Both the position numbers and the translations under genes were made by a program. This document shows positions 10,641-23,600 of a stretch of DNA of 64,000 nt, in pieces. Source of the DNA: Populus alba (taxonomy: Eukaryota > Streptophyta > Magnoliopsida > Malpighiales > Salicaceae); the NCBI RefSeq assembly GCF_005239225.2, contig NC_133299.1, positions 13,999,154 through 14,063,153 on the forward strand, written 5' to 3'. The notes under the pieces are model-generated. The model saw only the letters and a program-made list of their open reading frames with translations. It ran no database searches and was not told the DNA's origin. Position 1 is the stretch's first letter; every line of letters begins with the position of its first letter.

Positions 10641-10644
10641 CTCT

Positions 10645-13569
10645 TTATTCAGTTGTTGGCGGGACTTCGGCTCCTTCATCAGCAGCAGCCGAAGCAGGAG
10701 CAGCAGCTAGCTCTGGCTTAATCTCCTCAAGCTGCTGAACAACTTGTTCGGCTTCAGGACGAGCTGCTGGTGTGGGATCAACACAATGCAGAGCTAATTT
10801 CAAAGTGTTAAGCAACTCATCATCACCTATAGTTTGTGCATCCCTCATAATCTCTAAATCAAAGACTTCATTAGTCCACTCTTCCTTCACTATTGATGCA
10901 ACCCATTGTGGCAAATCCATGCCATTCATTGGTTCACCTGGTGATTTCCCAGTCAAAAGCTCTAAAATGATCACCCCGAGGCTGTACACATCAGTCTTTG
11001 TGTTGGCGTTCTTGAGTTTCGAGAGCTCTGGTGCGCGATAGCCGAGTGTTCCAGCAGTGGCAATCACATTGGTGTTGGCAGCAGCAGTCATGAGCCTGGA
11101 GAGGCCAAAGTCTGCAATGTGTGCATTAGTTTGCTCGTCGAGTAACACGTTGCTTGATGTGAGATTCCCATGAATGATGTTCTCTTGGCTGTGGAGGTGA
11201 TTTAGTCCACGCGCAACGCCAATGGCTATGTTCATCCTTGTTGGCCAATTGACAGTGGTTTCAGGCCCACGAGCTGCAAAAGAAAGATTAAGGTAGACAA
11301 GAATCGCTCCTGATGGTTAGGAATTTGCTTAGCAAGACAAGGCCAGTTACTACTTTCTTTAAGTTTTTCTTTCCATCTCTGGTCTTTAATTCCTTTCCAT
11401 CAATGTTCCCTTGAAGCATAATAGACAGTTCTTGCTCAAAACTCATCTTTTACACCAAAACTGTACCTCACAAGTTCAATACAATCATTAACAACATCTT
11501 TTGGCTATTTAAGATTCATGAAAGCAAGATCATAAATTTCCTTTGTTTCAAACCAAGTGTTTCATGCTACTTTCAGCCTTCTTAATTTTTATTTCATCTT
11601 AATTTTAGTTCTCTAAAATGATTCCTAAATCATTAATTAATACAAGCAGTCAAAATGAATCATTAAAATGTGCAGATAGTGTAGATGACATAAAAACTGG
11701 TAGAATAAACTTACCATGGAGGTAGGATGCAAGGCTCCCTTTATGCATGTAGTCAAAAACAAGAAGCTTCTCTCCTTTGGGACCTAAATAATATGCCCTT
11801 AGTGCTAAGAGATTTGGGTGCCTAATCTTTCCAAGAGCAGCAGCCTCAGTCTCAAACTCCCTCTGCCCCTTTGTAGTCTTCTCCCTCAACCTTTTCACCG
11901 CAACTTGATTTCCATCCTCTAATGTTGCCTTGTATGCTGTTCCGTAAGTGCTCTTCCCCATTATCTCCGCAGTTGCACACAACAAGTCATCTGCTGTAAA
12001 CAAAAATGGGCCATCAAAGTGGACTAACTTCCCACCCATTTCACCACCAGATTCAACTTCAGGAACTGCCGCAGCACCTGTTTTCTCACCTTTCCCTGGG
12101 AGCCCCTGCGTAGTAGTTTTGCCACTCTTTTCTTTAGAAGCAGACCTTTTCTTCATCAAACAACAGAGCAGAATGGAACAGAGAAGCAGCAGCACAACTA
12201 AGAGGATACCAGCCGCTATGAGGATGATGTCTTTGGTGCTAAGTTTTCGGTGATGATGTTTTGGTGATCCTTTTGTTGGAGCTGGAAGAATTTCTGGAGG
12301 GGGTGAAGGACATGGGGTTGAAATGCTATAGCCACATAGCTGAAGGTTTCCCACAAAGGAGCTTGAATTGAACTTTTTAGCAATAGAAGAGGGAACAGAA
12401 CCAGAAAGATTGTTGTAAGAAACATTGAAATAAGTGAGATTGGCTAGGCGAGCAAGAGAAGCTGGAATTTCTCCACTAAAATTGTTTTGGGCTAAATCAA
12501 GCTGGTTGATGCTAGAAATGTTTCCAATAGAAGCTGGGATAGGGCCTTTGAACTGATTGTTTTTCAGGTTTAGCATTGAGAGGTTATGCAATCTATCAAA
12601 ACCTTCTGGGATCTGATTTTCGAGACGGTTTCCCTCAAGATTCAGAGAGACTAACGAGGTTAAATTGGAGAAGCTAAATGGAATGCTTCCACTGAAAGCA
12701 TTGTTTGAAACATCTAGCTTTTGGAGCCTTGAGAGACTCCCCATTTCATAAGGTATGGCCCCAGAAAGCTGATTCTGACTAAGAGAAATCTCTTGAAGTA
12801 AAGCCAACTTGCTAAGACTAACAGGAATAGTTCCAGAAATGCGATTATGATCAATGGTCAAGAACTGAAGGAGAGAAGAATAGTTCCCTTTACCCCCCCA
12901 GGAATCTGGGATTGGCCCAGAGATGTTGTTGTGTTGGATAGCAAGGAATATGAGAGAAGGGGATTGAGTAAGACCAACTGGGATCGACCCCATTAACGAA
13001 TTAAAGCTCAAATTAAGTCTATATAACTTAGTAGAATTTGTAAGACTTGGAGGAATTGTACCAATGAGTGAATTGTTACTTACATCAAGACTCTGAAGAA
13101 CAGGACAGTTACCAAGTGAGGGAGGAATAGAGCCTGAAAGCCGGTTGTTGAAGAGGTAAACTCCTCTTAGATTGCGAAGAAAACCAAGAGAAGAAGGGAC
13201 AGTACCACCAAGAACATTGTCATGTAAACTAATCTTTCTGAGTGCTTGAAGCTGACCAATCTTCTCGGAGATTCTGCCACCTAGTCCCTTCCAAGGAAGC
13301 TGGATAGCAATAACCTGTCCTTTGACACATTTGATTCCTGCCCACCTACCAGAGCAAGCTCCATATCCACTATCATTCCAGCTGCGTAAAAACCCTTTGA
13401 AGTCGATCAGTTCATTCTTTATAGCTCGAAGAGATCGATAATCTGATTGGGTGACAATTACACCGTCCCATTTTTTGCTCGAAGCAAACTGGGGCAAAAA
13501 AACTAGTAGAAACAAGCATAAGTGTGCACACAGAAAGCACTTGTCGCGGGAATGACAAGTATTTTCCAT
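10645..13569 (-). CDS. IMK2: IMK2-like leucine-rich repeat receptor kinase
   Basis: Plasma-membrane LRR receptor-like kinase, two exons. Exon 1 is 13569-11715 (donor CATG|GTAAGT) and exon 2 is 11273-10645 (acceptor TTTTGCAG|CTCG). The split Ala codon gives YLHG-ARGPET continuity and 827 aa in total. Signal peptide about 1-31; LRRNT with [19 protein letters not shown]; about 12-13 LRRs; TM about 447-471 ([20 protein letters not shown]); kinase about 525-805. The glycine loop is degenerate ([11 protein letters not shown]) and the VAVK lysine is near 559. The catalytic loop reads HGNLTSSN (about 653) instead of HRD, while DFG (about 673) is kept. Loss of the catalytic Asp is typical of the IMK2/IMK3 group, which are regarded as atypical kinases. 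The frame stays open upstream to 13773 without an ATG, so 13569 is the start. The C-tail is Ala-rich. In Arabidopsis this family is linked to meristems. Confidence 0.92.
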
Positions 13570-15876
13570 GAACAACTTCAAGAAACAAGAAGGTTGAAAG
13601 AAATGAAGAGAGTTTCTAAGAGTGTCTGCACTCTCCTCTCTTGAAGAAAGAAAAAGAATAGCAAGGAGGGGAAATTCGGTACGTGAGGGAGCAATGTGAT
13701 AGTGGAGGTTAGAGAGGAGGAGATAAGGGGGGACAAAAGGAGGGGGAGGGTGTAGTTTCTTCTCTGCTTCCAACGGCTAGTTTTACTTGTATACAATATG
13801 TTATTACTGAACGTTCATGAGCTGCTGAACCAGTCTTCAACCTGAACAGGGACCCTTCTCCAACGGCTATATTTCTTGGTCAGGGAACAACACAACACAC
13901 ATGTTTTCAGTCTCGGTCAAAACTCAAAATTACAATTTCACCACAGTAAACTAGCATCTAGCCTCCAGGCAATACGTGGTTGTGTTAATTATTGGCAAAT
14001 CATGAGACTAGTTTTCTGTCCTTCGTACAGGGCTAATCATTAAATTCAAGCTTTTCTATGCATGCAACCACTGGGCTCATTGTTCAAGCACTCCACAGAT
14101 TGATTTGCTCTCGTCATCGCCAAAAAGCTTGTGCATGGATGCTCTTGGACCAAAATAGTTCATTGAGATCTTCGTATAGTGCATTTGCCCTTTTCAACTT
14201 TAGAAAATAAATAAATCCGCTGCCACAGACCACCACACTGCACTCTCATAGGTTTATTCATGCAGTATTATTTATATTATTTTAAAAATTAAGCCTCCCC
14301 ACAAAAGCACAATTAGATGGGAAAAAGGTCCGAGTTCAATTGTTGAGAATAGAATCACGAACCGTCGTCCTCCATGTGACGGCAGAGGGCGGAAATTTGG
14401 GACCATCACTTGCAGACAGAGCAATGCAAAAATAGTATCCAACTAGAGATTTATTAGGCCTAAATTACAGTGCAGACGCGCAAAACCAACGATAATAAAA
14501 CTTCCGAACAACCACCTGTATGCAGACATTGCAATCATGCAAACATGCTGATTTCTAGCTGCATGAGACCTGTAAGCGGACGGCCACTGAACCACAAAAA
14601 CCTGACCTGCACCTCCCTCAACATAACCCTAACAGTATGAAGATATGTCAAGTGAAAAGCATCCTACCGTAATGCCATAAAATAAAATCAAATGAACAAA
14701 GGGTTCTGGAGGACAGCAAAATTGACACATTCAGCTGCTACAAAGAACATGATGACTTGTAAAGAAAAGGTCAAGATCAAGATCAAGACCAAGACCGAAC
14801 ATCATCTTGCATGACAAAAAAAGGGGGGTTGTATGCACCTGAGTTAAATTTTGGCTTAAAAATCATTAGCACAAGGCATAGATACAGCAATGACAAGAAC
14901 AAACTCGTGTAACCAAGACCATGCTCAATTGAGCTTGGGGTGAGTTGCTAGAATTCTAAGTCCACAAAACGTATCCCTGCTTGACAAAAATCATAATTGG
15001 TGGTTCACACAATATGAATCCGTTATAGCCTAAGCACATTTAGATTATCAAAGGTATGCATACCATTTACTTACTATGACTAGTAAAAAGTCCTACATAG
15101 ATTCTCCAAGAACAGCACTGCTTGGAACCTCATCACCATTCAAATTAACCACCAATGGCACCGTCATGATGCTGGTCAAGATCATACTGATCTAGACATT
15201 GCATTTAGGACCAACTCAATCCATAAATCAAGCATGCCCGCAAACTAATCTACGTAAGGACATCGAGAATACACTTCTAAAACACATGAATCAGACGCAA
15301 GCAACAAAAAGAAAACCTGTTGAAGGATATCCTGTCCTGTCAAGACAAACAAATTCATTGATGCAAATTCTTTTATGACTGATCAGTTGCAAGAACAAAA
15401 GTTATAACAATGTCACGAAAACGTCTCAGACCCTTCCTTCCTAAAAATGACAAAATCAATGTCTTGAAAATTTGATCATGCATGCATTCCAATTAACAGG
15501 CTACCAACAAAGTTCATCAGCATTGACTTACGAACGAAAACACATAACCAAGACACAGCAATCTCCCAACCACAAAATCAACCCCAAGATCCCATAGATC
15601 TGTCCAAATATTTCGAGTATGCGCAATCCAATCACAGTAAAACAAGATAAAGATTCACTAATCATGTAAAATCAAACTAATTACAGCCAATCATATGAAT
15701 TACATCCTAAAAAGAAAGAAAATACATGTAGATCCGTTTACAGAATAACAAAACCCCATATGAAAAGGTACAAAAAATAAAATATAAATCCATGCAAATT
15801 AGACCAAAATCCATTTATGATTCGTGTTTATTTCATCTACTAAAACACGTTAATTGATACCACATCCTCCAGATCC
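13570..15876. other. Intergenic region: IMK2-like 5' flank and PRA1 3' flank
   Basis: No ORF of substance. Base composition is less AT-skewed than the repeat regions and no transposon ends are seen. The part near 15876 should be PRA1 3'UTR. A small non-coding transcript cannot be excluded. Confidence 0.5.
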
Positions 15877-16551
15877 TCAAGCACGGGCGGCGGCCACAAT
15901 AGGAGCGGCGGAGGCGACAACATTAGAGGCAGCGCCACCAAGGAATGAAGACAAGAACCCAGTACTCGCGTTTTCTTGAACATCATCCAAGAAAAGATCC
16001 TCAGGAACACGAAAAGCGCCATGAGCACAGACAATCCCCACACCGATCAAAAGCGCCGAGATGATCACTGATCCAACGTTCGTTAGAAAAACCACGAAAA
16101 CGCTCAAAACGATTAGAATCCCGAGCGTTTCACGGTCACTTAATGTCCGGCCGAAGAGGACCAGAGGCTGATCGGAAGCGCGGAAGAGATACAAGAAAAG
16201 CCAGGAGCAGAAGAGACCGACGAGGAGGAGGAGGGAGAAGGGGTTAGTAAGGAGGGAGAATGCGAGGATTACGGAAATGACGGTGAGGTAATTGATGCGG
16301 AAATAGGTGTAGTTTTTGCGGATCCGGGTTGTGGCTTCGGATATGGATTCGGGTTTGGAGAAAGCGGATCGGTCGATTAGTTCGGAAAAGGGGCGGCGTT
16401 GGGAGAAGCCGTTGCGGACGGATTCGGTAATGTTGTTAAGGAATGCGCGTAAGGCGTGTGGAGGGAGTGGTGGCTGGGAAGCAGTGGCGGTGGTGGTGGT
16501 GGTTGGTTGGGGGTTTGTTATAGGGAGGACTGGCGGAGATTGAGACGACAT
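15877..16551 (-). CDS. PRA1-family protein (prenylated Rab acceptor)
   Basis: Single-exon, 224 aa, ATG at 16551. A Pro/Thr-rich N-terminus (about 1-32) is followed by the PRA1 domain: RPFSELIDRSAFSKPES (about 53-69), RIRKNYTYFRINY, then two hydrophobic hairpins at about 88-123 and 143-180 (four membrane segments) separated by SDRETLG. The C-tail is alanine-rich (about 205-224). PRA1 proteins sit in ER/Golgi/endosomal membranes and bind prenylated Rab GTPases in vesicle traffic. The length is typical of the plant PRA1.B group (about 200-220 aa), but the exact member is not assigned. A GA microsatellite lies about 100 bp upstream. No oddities. Confidence 0.93.
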   Translation of the reverse strand: MSSQSPPVLPITNPQPTTTTTATASQPPLPPHALRAFLNNITESVRNGFSQRRPFSELIDRSAFSKPESISEATTRIRKNYTYFRINYLTVISVILAFSLLTNPFSLLLLVGLFCSWLFLYLFRASDQPLVLFGRTLSDRETLGILIVLSVFVVFLTNVGSVIISALLIGVGIVCAHGAFRVPEDLFLDDVQENASTGFLSSFLGGAASNVVASAAPIVAAARA

Positions 16552-16651
16552 CGTGTAGAATTTTTTTTTTGTTTGGAGGAAGGGAATTTAGGGAGATGAA
16601 AATGGCCAAGCTTAGAGAGACGATTTAAGGAATGATTTAGCGGAGGGAGTT

Positions 16652-16677
16652 GAGAGAGAGAGAGAGAGAGAGAGAGA
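16652..16677. repeat. (GA)n microsatellite upstream of PRA1
   Basis: 13 GA units about 100 bp upstream of the PRA1 ATG, probably 5'UTR or core promoter (CT-rich on the sense strand). Confidence 0.9.
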
Positions 16678-16699
16678 TTTTATTATTATTAATATTTTT

Positions 16700-18118
16700 T
16701 TATTTTTTTCGGTCAATGTTTATTTTCCTTCTTAATTACGGTTCAGTCACCGACACGGGAGGACCAGCTTCGTCTTGCCTTCCTACCGTTAATTTGACAA
16801 ATAAAAAGGTTTCACATGCCAGGTTTCTTGGTAGTTGGTTGGTACGTTCCTGTCTCTTCCTTTCTGCTGGAAGGATGGTGAAAGCCTAGAAGGGAAGGGT
16901 TAAATTTTGGAAGCCCAATGGGGTTTCAAGAGAGTTTGGGCTTAGCACAAAGAAAAGCCCACCTTGACCCAGGGATTCGCTGGATGGTTAAGAAATAAAA
17001 AGAAAATAAAAATAAAAATTAAGGATGCGTTTAGCATCTCTTAGATTGGGAGGTGAAAATAAAAATACGTTTTTTTTTATATATTATTTATATTTATTAA
17101 ATTCATTTAAACTTGTTGAATGAACTTGAATATTTTTTTAAAAAATATATTTTTATTTTAATAAAAAAAATAATTAATTATAGAATGTTTGAGAATATGA
17201 TAGTAATTTTTTTTAAAAGTGTTTTTAAAAACATAAAAAAATATTAATTTAAAATAAAAAAATAAATATTTTTAAAAATCTTACATCTGAGGATTTTTTT
17301 TCAAATACTGTTGTTCTACAGCTTCAAACATAAGAAGAAGGGTGCGGTTACACGACCAGTATCAGACAACATCATGCGATCAGATCCAAGATATTTGGTT
17401 AGAATATGCTCAGATCATTCATCTTAATTTATTATATGCTAACTTCTCTAGCTCCATTGACAAGTCTTTTACCATCTGGAAGTTAGGATATTGTGCATGG
17501 GGGGCTGACAGAAATGATTCTTGGAATTGAGAATGAATGGGCATCAAATGAGCAGCAAAGATGCATGCAAGATTACCTGCTTCAAGCAGGTGCAGAGGCA
17601 TCTCGAATCACTTTCTTTGATACACGAATGATGATCTGCAAGAATCTGTATCATGCGCCAGATTCGAACAATTTGTAGCTCTAGCTAGTAGCTAGCAACA
17701 CAGAAGAAAATGATACTAGAGTGCCTTTTATGGAGATGGTGTGAACAATCCAATGTCTGAGTTCTCTTCGTTGCAGGGTTAATTAACAAGATTTATGGTG
17801 AACAGTCTGAACAAGAACCAGTAACTAGTTTGAGATCATATGAGGATGCAAAGTCTAAATATCTAAACATGCATGTCAAAGAACATCCATTAATGACTAA
17901 ACAGTTATTTAGGTTAGATTTCAAGCAATTAAAAACATAGTTTTTTTTCCCATAAAAGAGGCACAGTTTAAAAGCATTCACGTTCTCCATGCCATAACCC
18001 TAGACGGAAACAGAAATATCCTACTTAGATGAGGTTTCTACAACCGCAAAGCACCAAAGACGCATCTGTCTGAAAGCGTGGTGTCAAGTCTGATAGCAAG
18101 TCAGGCAAGAAGCTGGCT
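16700..18118. other. Intergenic with degenerate MITE (about 17020-17330) and unresolved 17340-17680 segment
   Basis: 17020-17330 is A/T-rich miniature-element-like DNA. 17340-17680 is more GC-balanced. One frame reads QDYLLQAGAEASRITFFDTR, but I recognise no family. Its homologous sequence near 33904-34000 has not kept the frame, so it is probably not coding. Confidence 0.4.
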
Positions 18119-19870
18119 TTAGAAGGTGGAACCATTCCAACCAAGGTGGGAGCGCTGTAAAATAAGGCAAGCATCAAACCATTAGTAGTGGCAGGAAAAA
18201 CCCATAAAAAGGTAGTCGATATCAACAAAATCAGAAGATAAGTTGAATCCTAAGGGAATTCAGCAACTGTTCTCCCGCTGCCCGGCCAGTTGAAAAACAG
18301 CAAGGGTTTAATTCCATGATCTAGTATAGGTGTAAAGCACGCAAACACTGTGCATAATCTCGGCTTTGATGGGCCTTAAATACACGAAGAGTTCAATGAT
18401 AAGAAATATGCGGATGATAATGATCATCTTCTGGACAATTAGATGTGGAGATGGCTTGCCTGGACATCATAAAACTTGAGGAAGAACCGGGACTTGGGCA
18501 CCGACAGCTTTGATAAAAGAACAGTTGAAATTGCAGAACTCAGTTTCTTGTTCACATCACTGCTAAGGCCACCAATAGATACCAATTCACCATAAGCTGC
18601 TGGCTCCTCAGTTCCTCCAAATGAAATTGGAACCGAGCCCTTCAACACAATCATCACATACTGCAGGATTGCACGCATAAAAATAGTTAAAAGACACATC
18701 TAGTGGGCAAACTAAGATATCAATCAATGCAAACATGCAACTTTCTTTTAGGTTGTAAAAACTGACAACTAACAAAAACATAAAAGCAGAAAAAATTTAA
18801 ACAAAGAGACTACTGGTGTAGGTGTAAGAGAACAAACTGTCGACGGCCACTATAAAGATGAACTAGCCAAGAACATGCGGCCAGTGATAAAACCCATTTT
18901 ATCTTTCATGGCCAAACAAGTGATAGTTGAATTAACTATATTATAAGCTACGTACACGAATCACTTCTGCCAATCGCACTTGAACATTGGATTTCTCAAC
19001 GAAACTCTTCAAATGAGACCCCCCCAAGAAGCAAGTGATAGTCAAAACCTAAACCTATCCAGGTCAAAATCAAAATATAAACAACCTAATCATATCAAGT
19101 GAGTTTAGAACCATAAACAAACTCAAGCTGCCATGACCGTGCCAAGAACTCAAGTATCCAGACAGAAGAGTGTAAACAAGCATACAAATACACTTAAGGC
19201 AAGCACATTTAACATCAACAATAACCCACTTAATCATTACAGAAATAAATATTTCCAAAACTTTTGAGCATCAAGAAAATATAAAAACACATTAACCAAA
19301 TCATGAATACCCACTTTAGAACATTTAACATACTAATTGTTTCAATAATACGGAATCTTTTTCTTGCACAGAGGAACCCACAAAGAAGTTGTAACAGACT
19401 AACAGACCATAAATTTTTAACATTCTATCCACATTTCAGCATTCAAGACTAAAAAACATGTATAACAAAAGGGTATTACCAAAATGAGGAGATTGAGCTA
19501 AACACACCCTAGAACCACAAAATAAAATGAAATAAAAAAAAACTTTAAAGAATCTGAGGCAAAAGGAAAAAAAAAATCTTACAGACTCAGGTTTCTTGAT
19601 GATTTTGGCGACCTGAGAGGAGGCTTCAGAGAGGATGGCAGATGTGTTGACGCCATCAAGATTAACGTTCGTCGAAATGTTCAAGCAAGGCATTTTCTCT
19701 GTCGATTGTTTCCACTAAGCTCTTGTTCTCTTTCCTGCTCATAAAACCCGCCTGCAAATAACTATATAAAAGAAGGCTCACCACGTTGCCTTCTACGGAC
19801 TGTTCTGGAAGTATAAATTGGTGAAATGACTGAAGGGCCCTTGTTGCCATGCCCGTGTGTAGTGTACGTA
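17577..19870. repeat. Segmental duplication block A (with MIF copy A)
   Basis: Collinear with 33904-36035. Homology starts at CTTCAAGCAGGTGCAGAGGC (17579) / CTTCAAGCAGGTACAGAGGC (33907) and includes 3' flank, all exons, introns and 5' flank up to the shared TATAAATTGGTGAAATGACTG. Confidence 0.85.
18119..19693 (-). CDS. MIF-like protein (tautomerase superfamily), copy A
   Basis: Three exons: 19693-19583, 18660-18460, 18154-18119, giving 115 aa. Exon 1 begins MPCLNISTNVNLDG and keeps the Pro after Met that is the catalytic base in MIF-type tautomerases. A Lys equivalent to MIF Lys32 lies in IIKKPES. Exon 2 runs YVMIVLKGSVPISFGG to LKFYDVQ, and exon 3 encodes RSHLGWNGSTF, matching the GWN-STF end of the family. 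Length equals Arabidopsis MDL1. Intron 1 is GT-AG (922 bp). Intron 2 starts CAG|GCAAGC, i.e. a GC-AG intron. Plant MDL proteins are small cytosolic or peroxisomal trimers with weak tautomerase activity and roles in stress and immunity. Closest local relative is copy B. Confidence 0.9.
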
Positions 19871-20690
19871 GAAGTGCTTTTTTTTTTTATTATTATTATT
19901 AATGCAGTTAGTCGGGTTAGCTTGTGCGTATTTTAATTAATCTTATGAGTTCTAAAATTAATGGCAATATAAACCTCCAGTAGCTATAAGATTTATAAAA
20001 CTTGAACGGGTGACTTCTAAAGAGTAAACATAAAATTTGATCGGTTAAGTTATACCTTTTAAAGTTAATTTTCAATGTTTTTTTTAATTACCTAATATAA
20101 AAATTATTGAAAAGAAAAAATAAATACATTTTTAGTATTAATTTTTATTAAAATGAATTTCTTAAACAATCATATTTTAAAATAAATATGTTGTTAAGTT
20201 TACTATTAATTATTTATTAAAAAAAGTTACATGGCATTTGAAAAATATTGTAGCTGTATACACATTATTTATAAAAAAACAACATGTTATATTAATTTTA
20301 TCTTACCATCCGAAAAACTTAATATTGACTTTTAAGAGTGTCGAGCTTATTAATTATTATTAAATTGATTTAGAGTAAAAAAATCTTTTTGAATCTTAAT
20401 TGCACTATGATAAAACCAAAACACCCTTAGAAAAAAAAAAATTGCCATTAAGAAATTTTTTTGTATTTTCATAATAATTTTTTTTTGTTATTATAATATT
20501 AGTTGAAGGGAAATTTGGTATTTTTTCAAATATAAAAAATAATAGACAATTAAAAAGCATATTAAAACGGTCAAAATGCTTTTAAAAATAAAAAAAATTT
20601 AAAACTATTTTTTTTTTGTTATTGTCATGTCAGCTCAAGAGGAATTGAGTATTTAGATAAATAAAAAGAAAACAAAAAAGAACAGGCGCA
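19871..20690. other. AT-rich intergenic DNA
   Basis: No gene is recognised; degenerate repeats. Confidence 0.45.
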
Positions 20691-21900
20691 AGTATGGCAC
20701 TAGGAGACTTCCATGCACTTCGGGTGGCGTGTGACACTTTTAAGCCTCCAAAAATACCATTATGTCATGTCCTCTTCCATGTGAAGTGGAGCATGTCAGT
20801 GTTGGTGGTCTGATTTGTTGCTAATGAGCTTTTTTTTATTATTTTTTTTTCCTTTTATCTCTTCTTCCTAAAAATTTATAGTCTGATCTTCTTTGTTATT
20901 AGTGTTTCAAATTCAGTTTTTATTATTTTGATTTCTAACTTTTTTTCTTGATTTTTTTGTAGAAGTTTTATTTGTTTCAATTTCATCCTTCAATTTCAAT
21001 TTAAGAAATATTATATTTTTCAATCTGACCCTTATTCTTTTGATTTATATTTTTTTTCCTTGGTCTTTTTTGTAAAAGTTTTATTAGTTTTTAATTTGAT
21101 CCTTTAATCCAAATTAATGGTGTTATGTTTTTCAACTTGCTCCTCATTGTTTTGATTTCTATTTGTTTTTCTTGATCTTTTTGTAATAGTTATTATTCTT
21201 TTCAATTTCACCATTCAATCAAAAATTTATTTTTATTTTTTATATCAATTTTGATTCTCATTCTTTTGGGTTTTTAGTCCTTTTCTAAATGATTTTCTTT
21301 TCAATTTTACCTTTTAATCAAATATAAATTTTATTTTGCATTTTAATGTTAATCCTTATTCTTTTAATTGTTGTTTTTCTGAATCCTTTTGTATAATTGA
21401 ACTTTTTTTCTTTAATTTTATCCTTTAATATTTAATTGATTAAGAATTGGACTTTATAATTTTTTGAGATAGGGTGCTTAAGGTTTAAACTCGGGTTATA
21501 AGTTTGAAAAATTTAACATGTTATTTTTTTAATTTTTTAAAAAAGGTTTTATAAATCTCTTTATTTTTTTATTAGGTTATTTCAATCTCATTATCCGGTT
21601 GCAGGTTTGATAAGATATCCTAACTTGATTTGGCCCTGATTATCAAGGTTATAAGTTTATCATGTTAACTCGGGTTAACTCAGACTAGTTTTTTGTATAT
21701 TTATTTTTACCTTATTTTGTTCTTCTATATTTAATGAGCTGTGAATTGAGATACATCATTTATCTCTTTTTGAATACTTTTTCTCCATGTTATCCTAATC
21801 ACTTTTCTTTTAAATTTGATCCATATACTATTATTTTCTAATTTTTTGTTTTATCTAGTTGGAATAACTTATTTGACACAAACAAGTTTAGGACCCTAAG
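20690..21900 (+). repeat. Dispersed T-rich repeat family, copy 1
   Basis: A GC-balanced head (20690-20830) is followed by degenerate tandem units of about 100 bp built on 'TTTTGATTTCTATTTG...TTGATC...TTTTTCAATTTCATCCTTCAA'. The same architecture recurs at 22.7-23.6 kb and 37.7-38.5 kb, and a shorter one at 40.14-40.56 kb. Confidence 0.6.
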
Positions 21901-22639
21901 TCACACTTTTTTATTTCTTTTTAAAATATATTAGCGATAGCTGAACATCATTTTTTTTTGTAAAATAAATAGTCCATCTCCACAACAAAACATGAACATC
22001 GAGGATAGTATATAACTATGCATCAAATTTATGCTAAAATTCAATATTTATATGAATATTAAACTTATTTTTGAATTGTATATCAATTATCAATTATTTG
22101 ATTGTAATTATAAGATACATTATTATTTTTAATGAAAAATCCTTAAGATATCCTAAACCTAACACAATTTTATCTCGAAGTTGATTAATATAGAAAAATA
22201 AAGAAAGTATAATCACTACAAACTCATCTCATATATATATAAACTAAAAGTTCTTTGTGTTTTACTACATCCCTAGACATAAATTACTCTGAATTGGAAT
22301 GATAAAATGATCCTTTTGTCATTCTTAAATAAAATCATTTAACTAGCTATTAAGGATAAAATAACTTTTTTCATAAAGCCATTTATCATTACTATATTGA
22401 TGAGGCACATATCGGTTATTTAACATTGTAGATGCATAATAAAATTACTTAAATATTGTTAAAAGCAAAAAAATAAAAATAAAATTAGGGTGCAGAGGTT
22501 TTGATCTTTTAACGCTTTGACTGTGCAATAAAATGACTACATTTCTCTTAAAAGCAAAATAATTAAAATTGACATCTAAAATATTTTCAAGTTTTTAGTT
22601 ATAATTAATTTGAATGAAGAGCAATTCAATTTTTTTTTT

Positions 22640-23600
22640 AAAATATAAATATAATAAAAAAAAATAAAAGTGGTTGGTGAGTGCATTGAAGGACGAGCAT
22701 GCGTCACCTCCTAACGAACAAACATTATCTTCTATGATGGCACTAGAAGTTTCATGTTGTCCTTTTCTTGGTGGTAAGCACGTGTGCACAACGATGCAAT
22801 AATTGGGTTATGATGAACTTTCCCCCCTCTCTTTTCTCTCTCCTTGCTTGGATTTTGTGCTTGCTTTTTTAAAAATTAAATGTGTCATATTAGTTTGTAT
22901 TTTTATTACTTATAGTTCTCATTCTTTTGATTATTATTTGTTTTGTTTTTATTACTTAAGTTATATATTTTTTTTCAATTTCATTTATTTTTGTATCTAA
23001 TTTGATCCTTATTATTTTGATTGCTATTTTTTAAATCATTTTCTTGATTTTTTTTTCAATTTCATCAATCGATATTTTTTTTTATTCAATTTAGTCCTTG
23101 TTCTTTTGGTTGCGAATTTTTTTTAATCCTTTTCTTGATTTATCTTATTTTTTTAATTTAGCCCCTTATTATTATATTTAATATAGTTTTTATATTAGAT
23201 TTGGTACTCATTATTTAGATTGCTATTTATTTTGTATTTTTTTTTTAATTTTATTATTTGACATTAAGTTATTGAGCCTTGAGCTTTATGATTTCTCCTC
23301 TTTCTTTTCTACAGGGTTATCCTGATCTTATATTTTGGGTTCTGGGTTGGTTGAGTTGGGTTTTTTATGTTTTTTTTTTTTTTATATATATATAGTTTCA
23401 CCTTTCATTATTTAGTTTGATTGAGAGTTGATCTCTATTATTTTATTTAATTTCTTCTATATAGGATTATTCCAATCTCACAACCGAGCCTTGAATTTGA
23501 CATACTGACTTGAATTAGGTTCTTTTTTGGTCTTTCTTAATTTTTTTTTCTTTTATCCTTTAACTTTTTCTTTGCTAGTAATTGAACTTTGTATCTTTTA
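22640..23600 (+). repeat. Dispersed T-rich repeat family, copy 2
   Basis: GC-balanced head at 22670-22800 (contains AGCACGTGTGCACA), then T-rich degenerate units such as TTTGATCCTTATTATTTTGA. No ORF. Confidence 0.6.

Noticed and set aside
13570..13773. 68-residue N-terminal extension of the IMK2-like kinase
   Set aside because: It starts at a TTG, is Pro/Leu low-complexity, and the signal peptide begins at the ATG at 13569; this is 5'UTR.
17493..17678. Small plus-strand protein with QDYLLQAGAEASR
   Set aside because: No family match, and the duplicated copy at 33.9 kb does not keep the frame.
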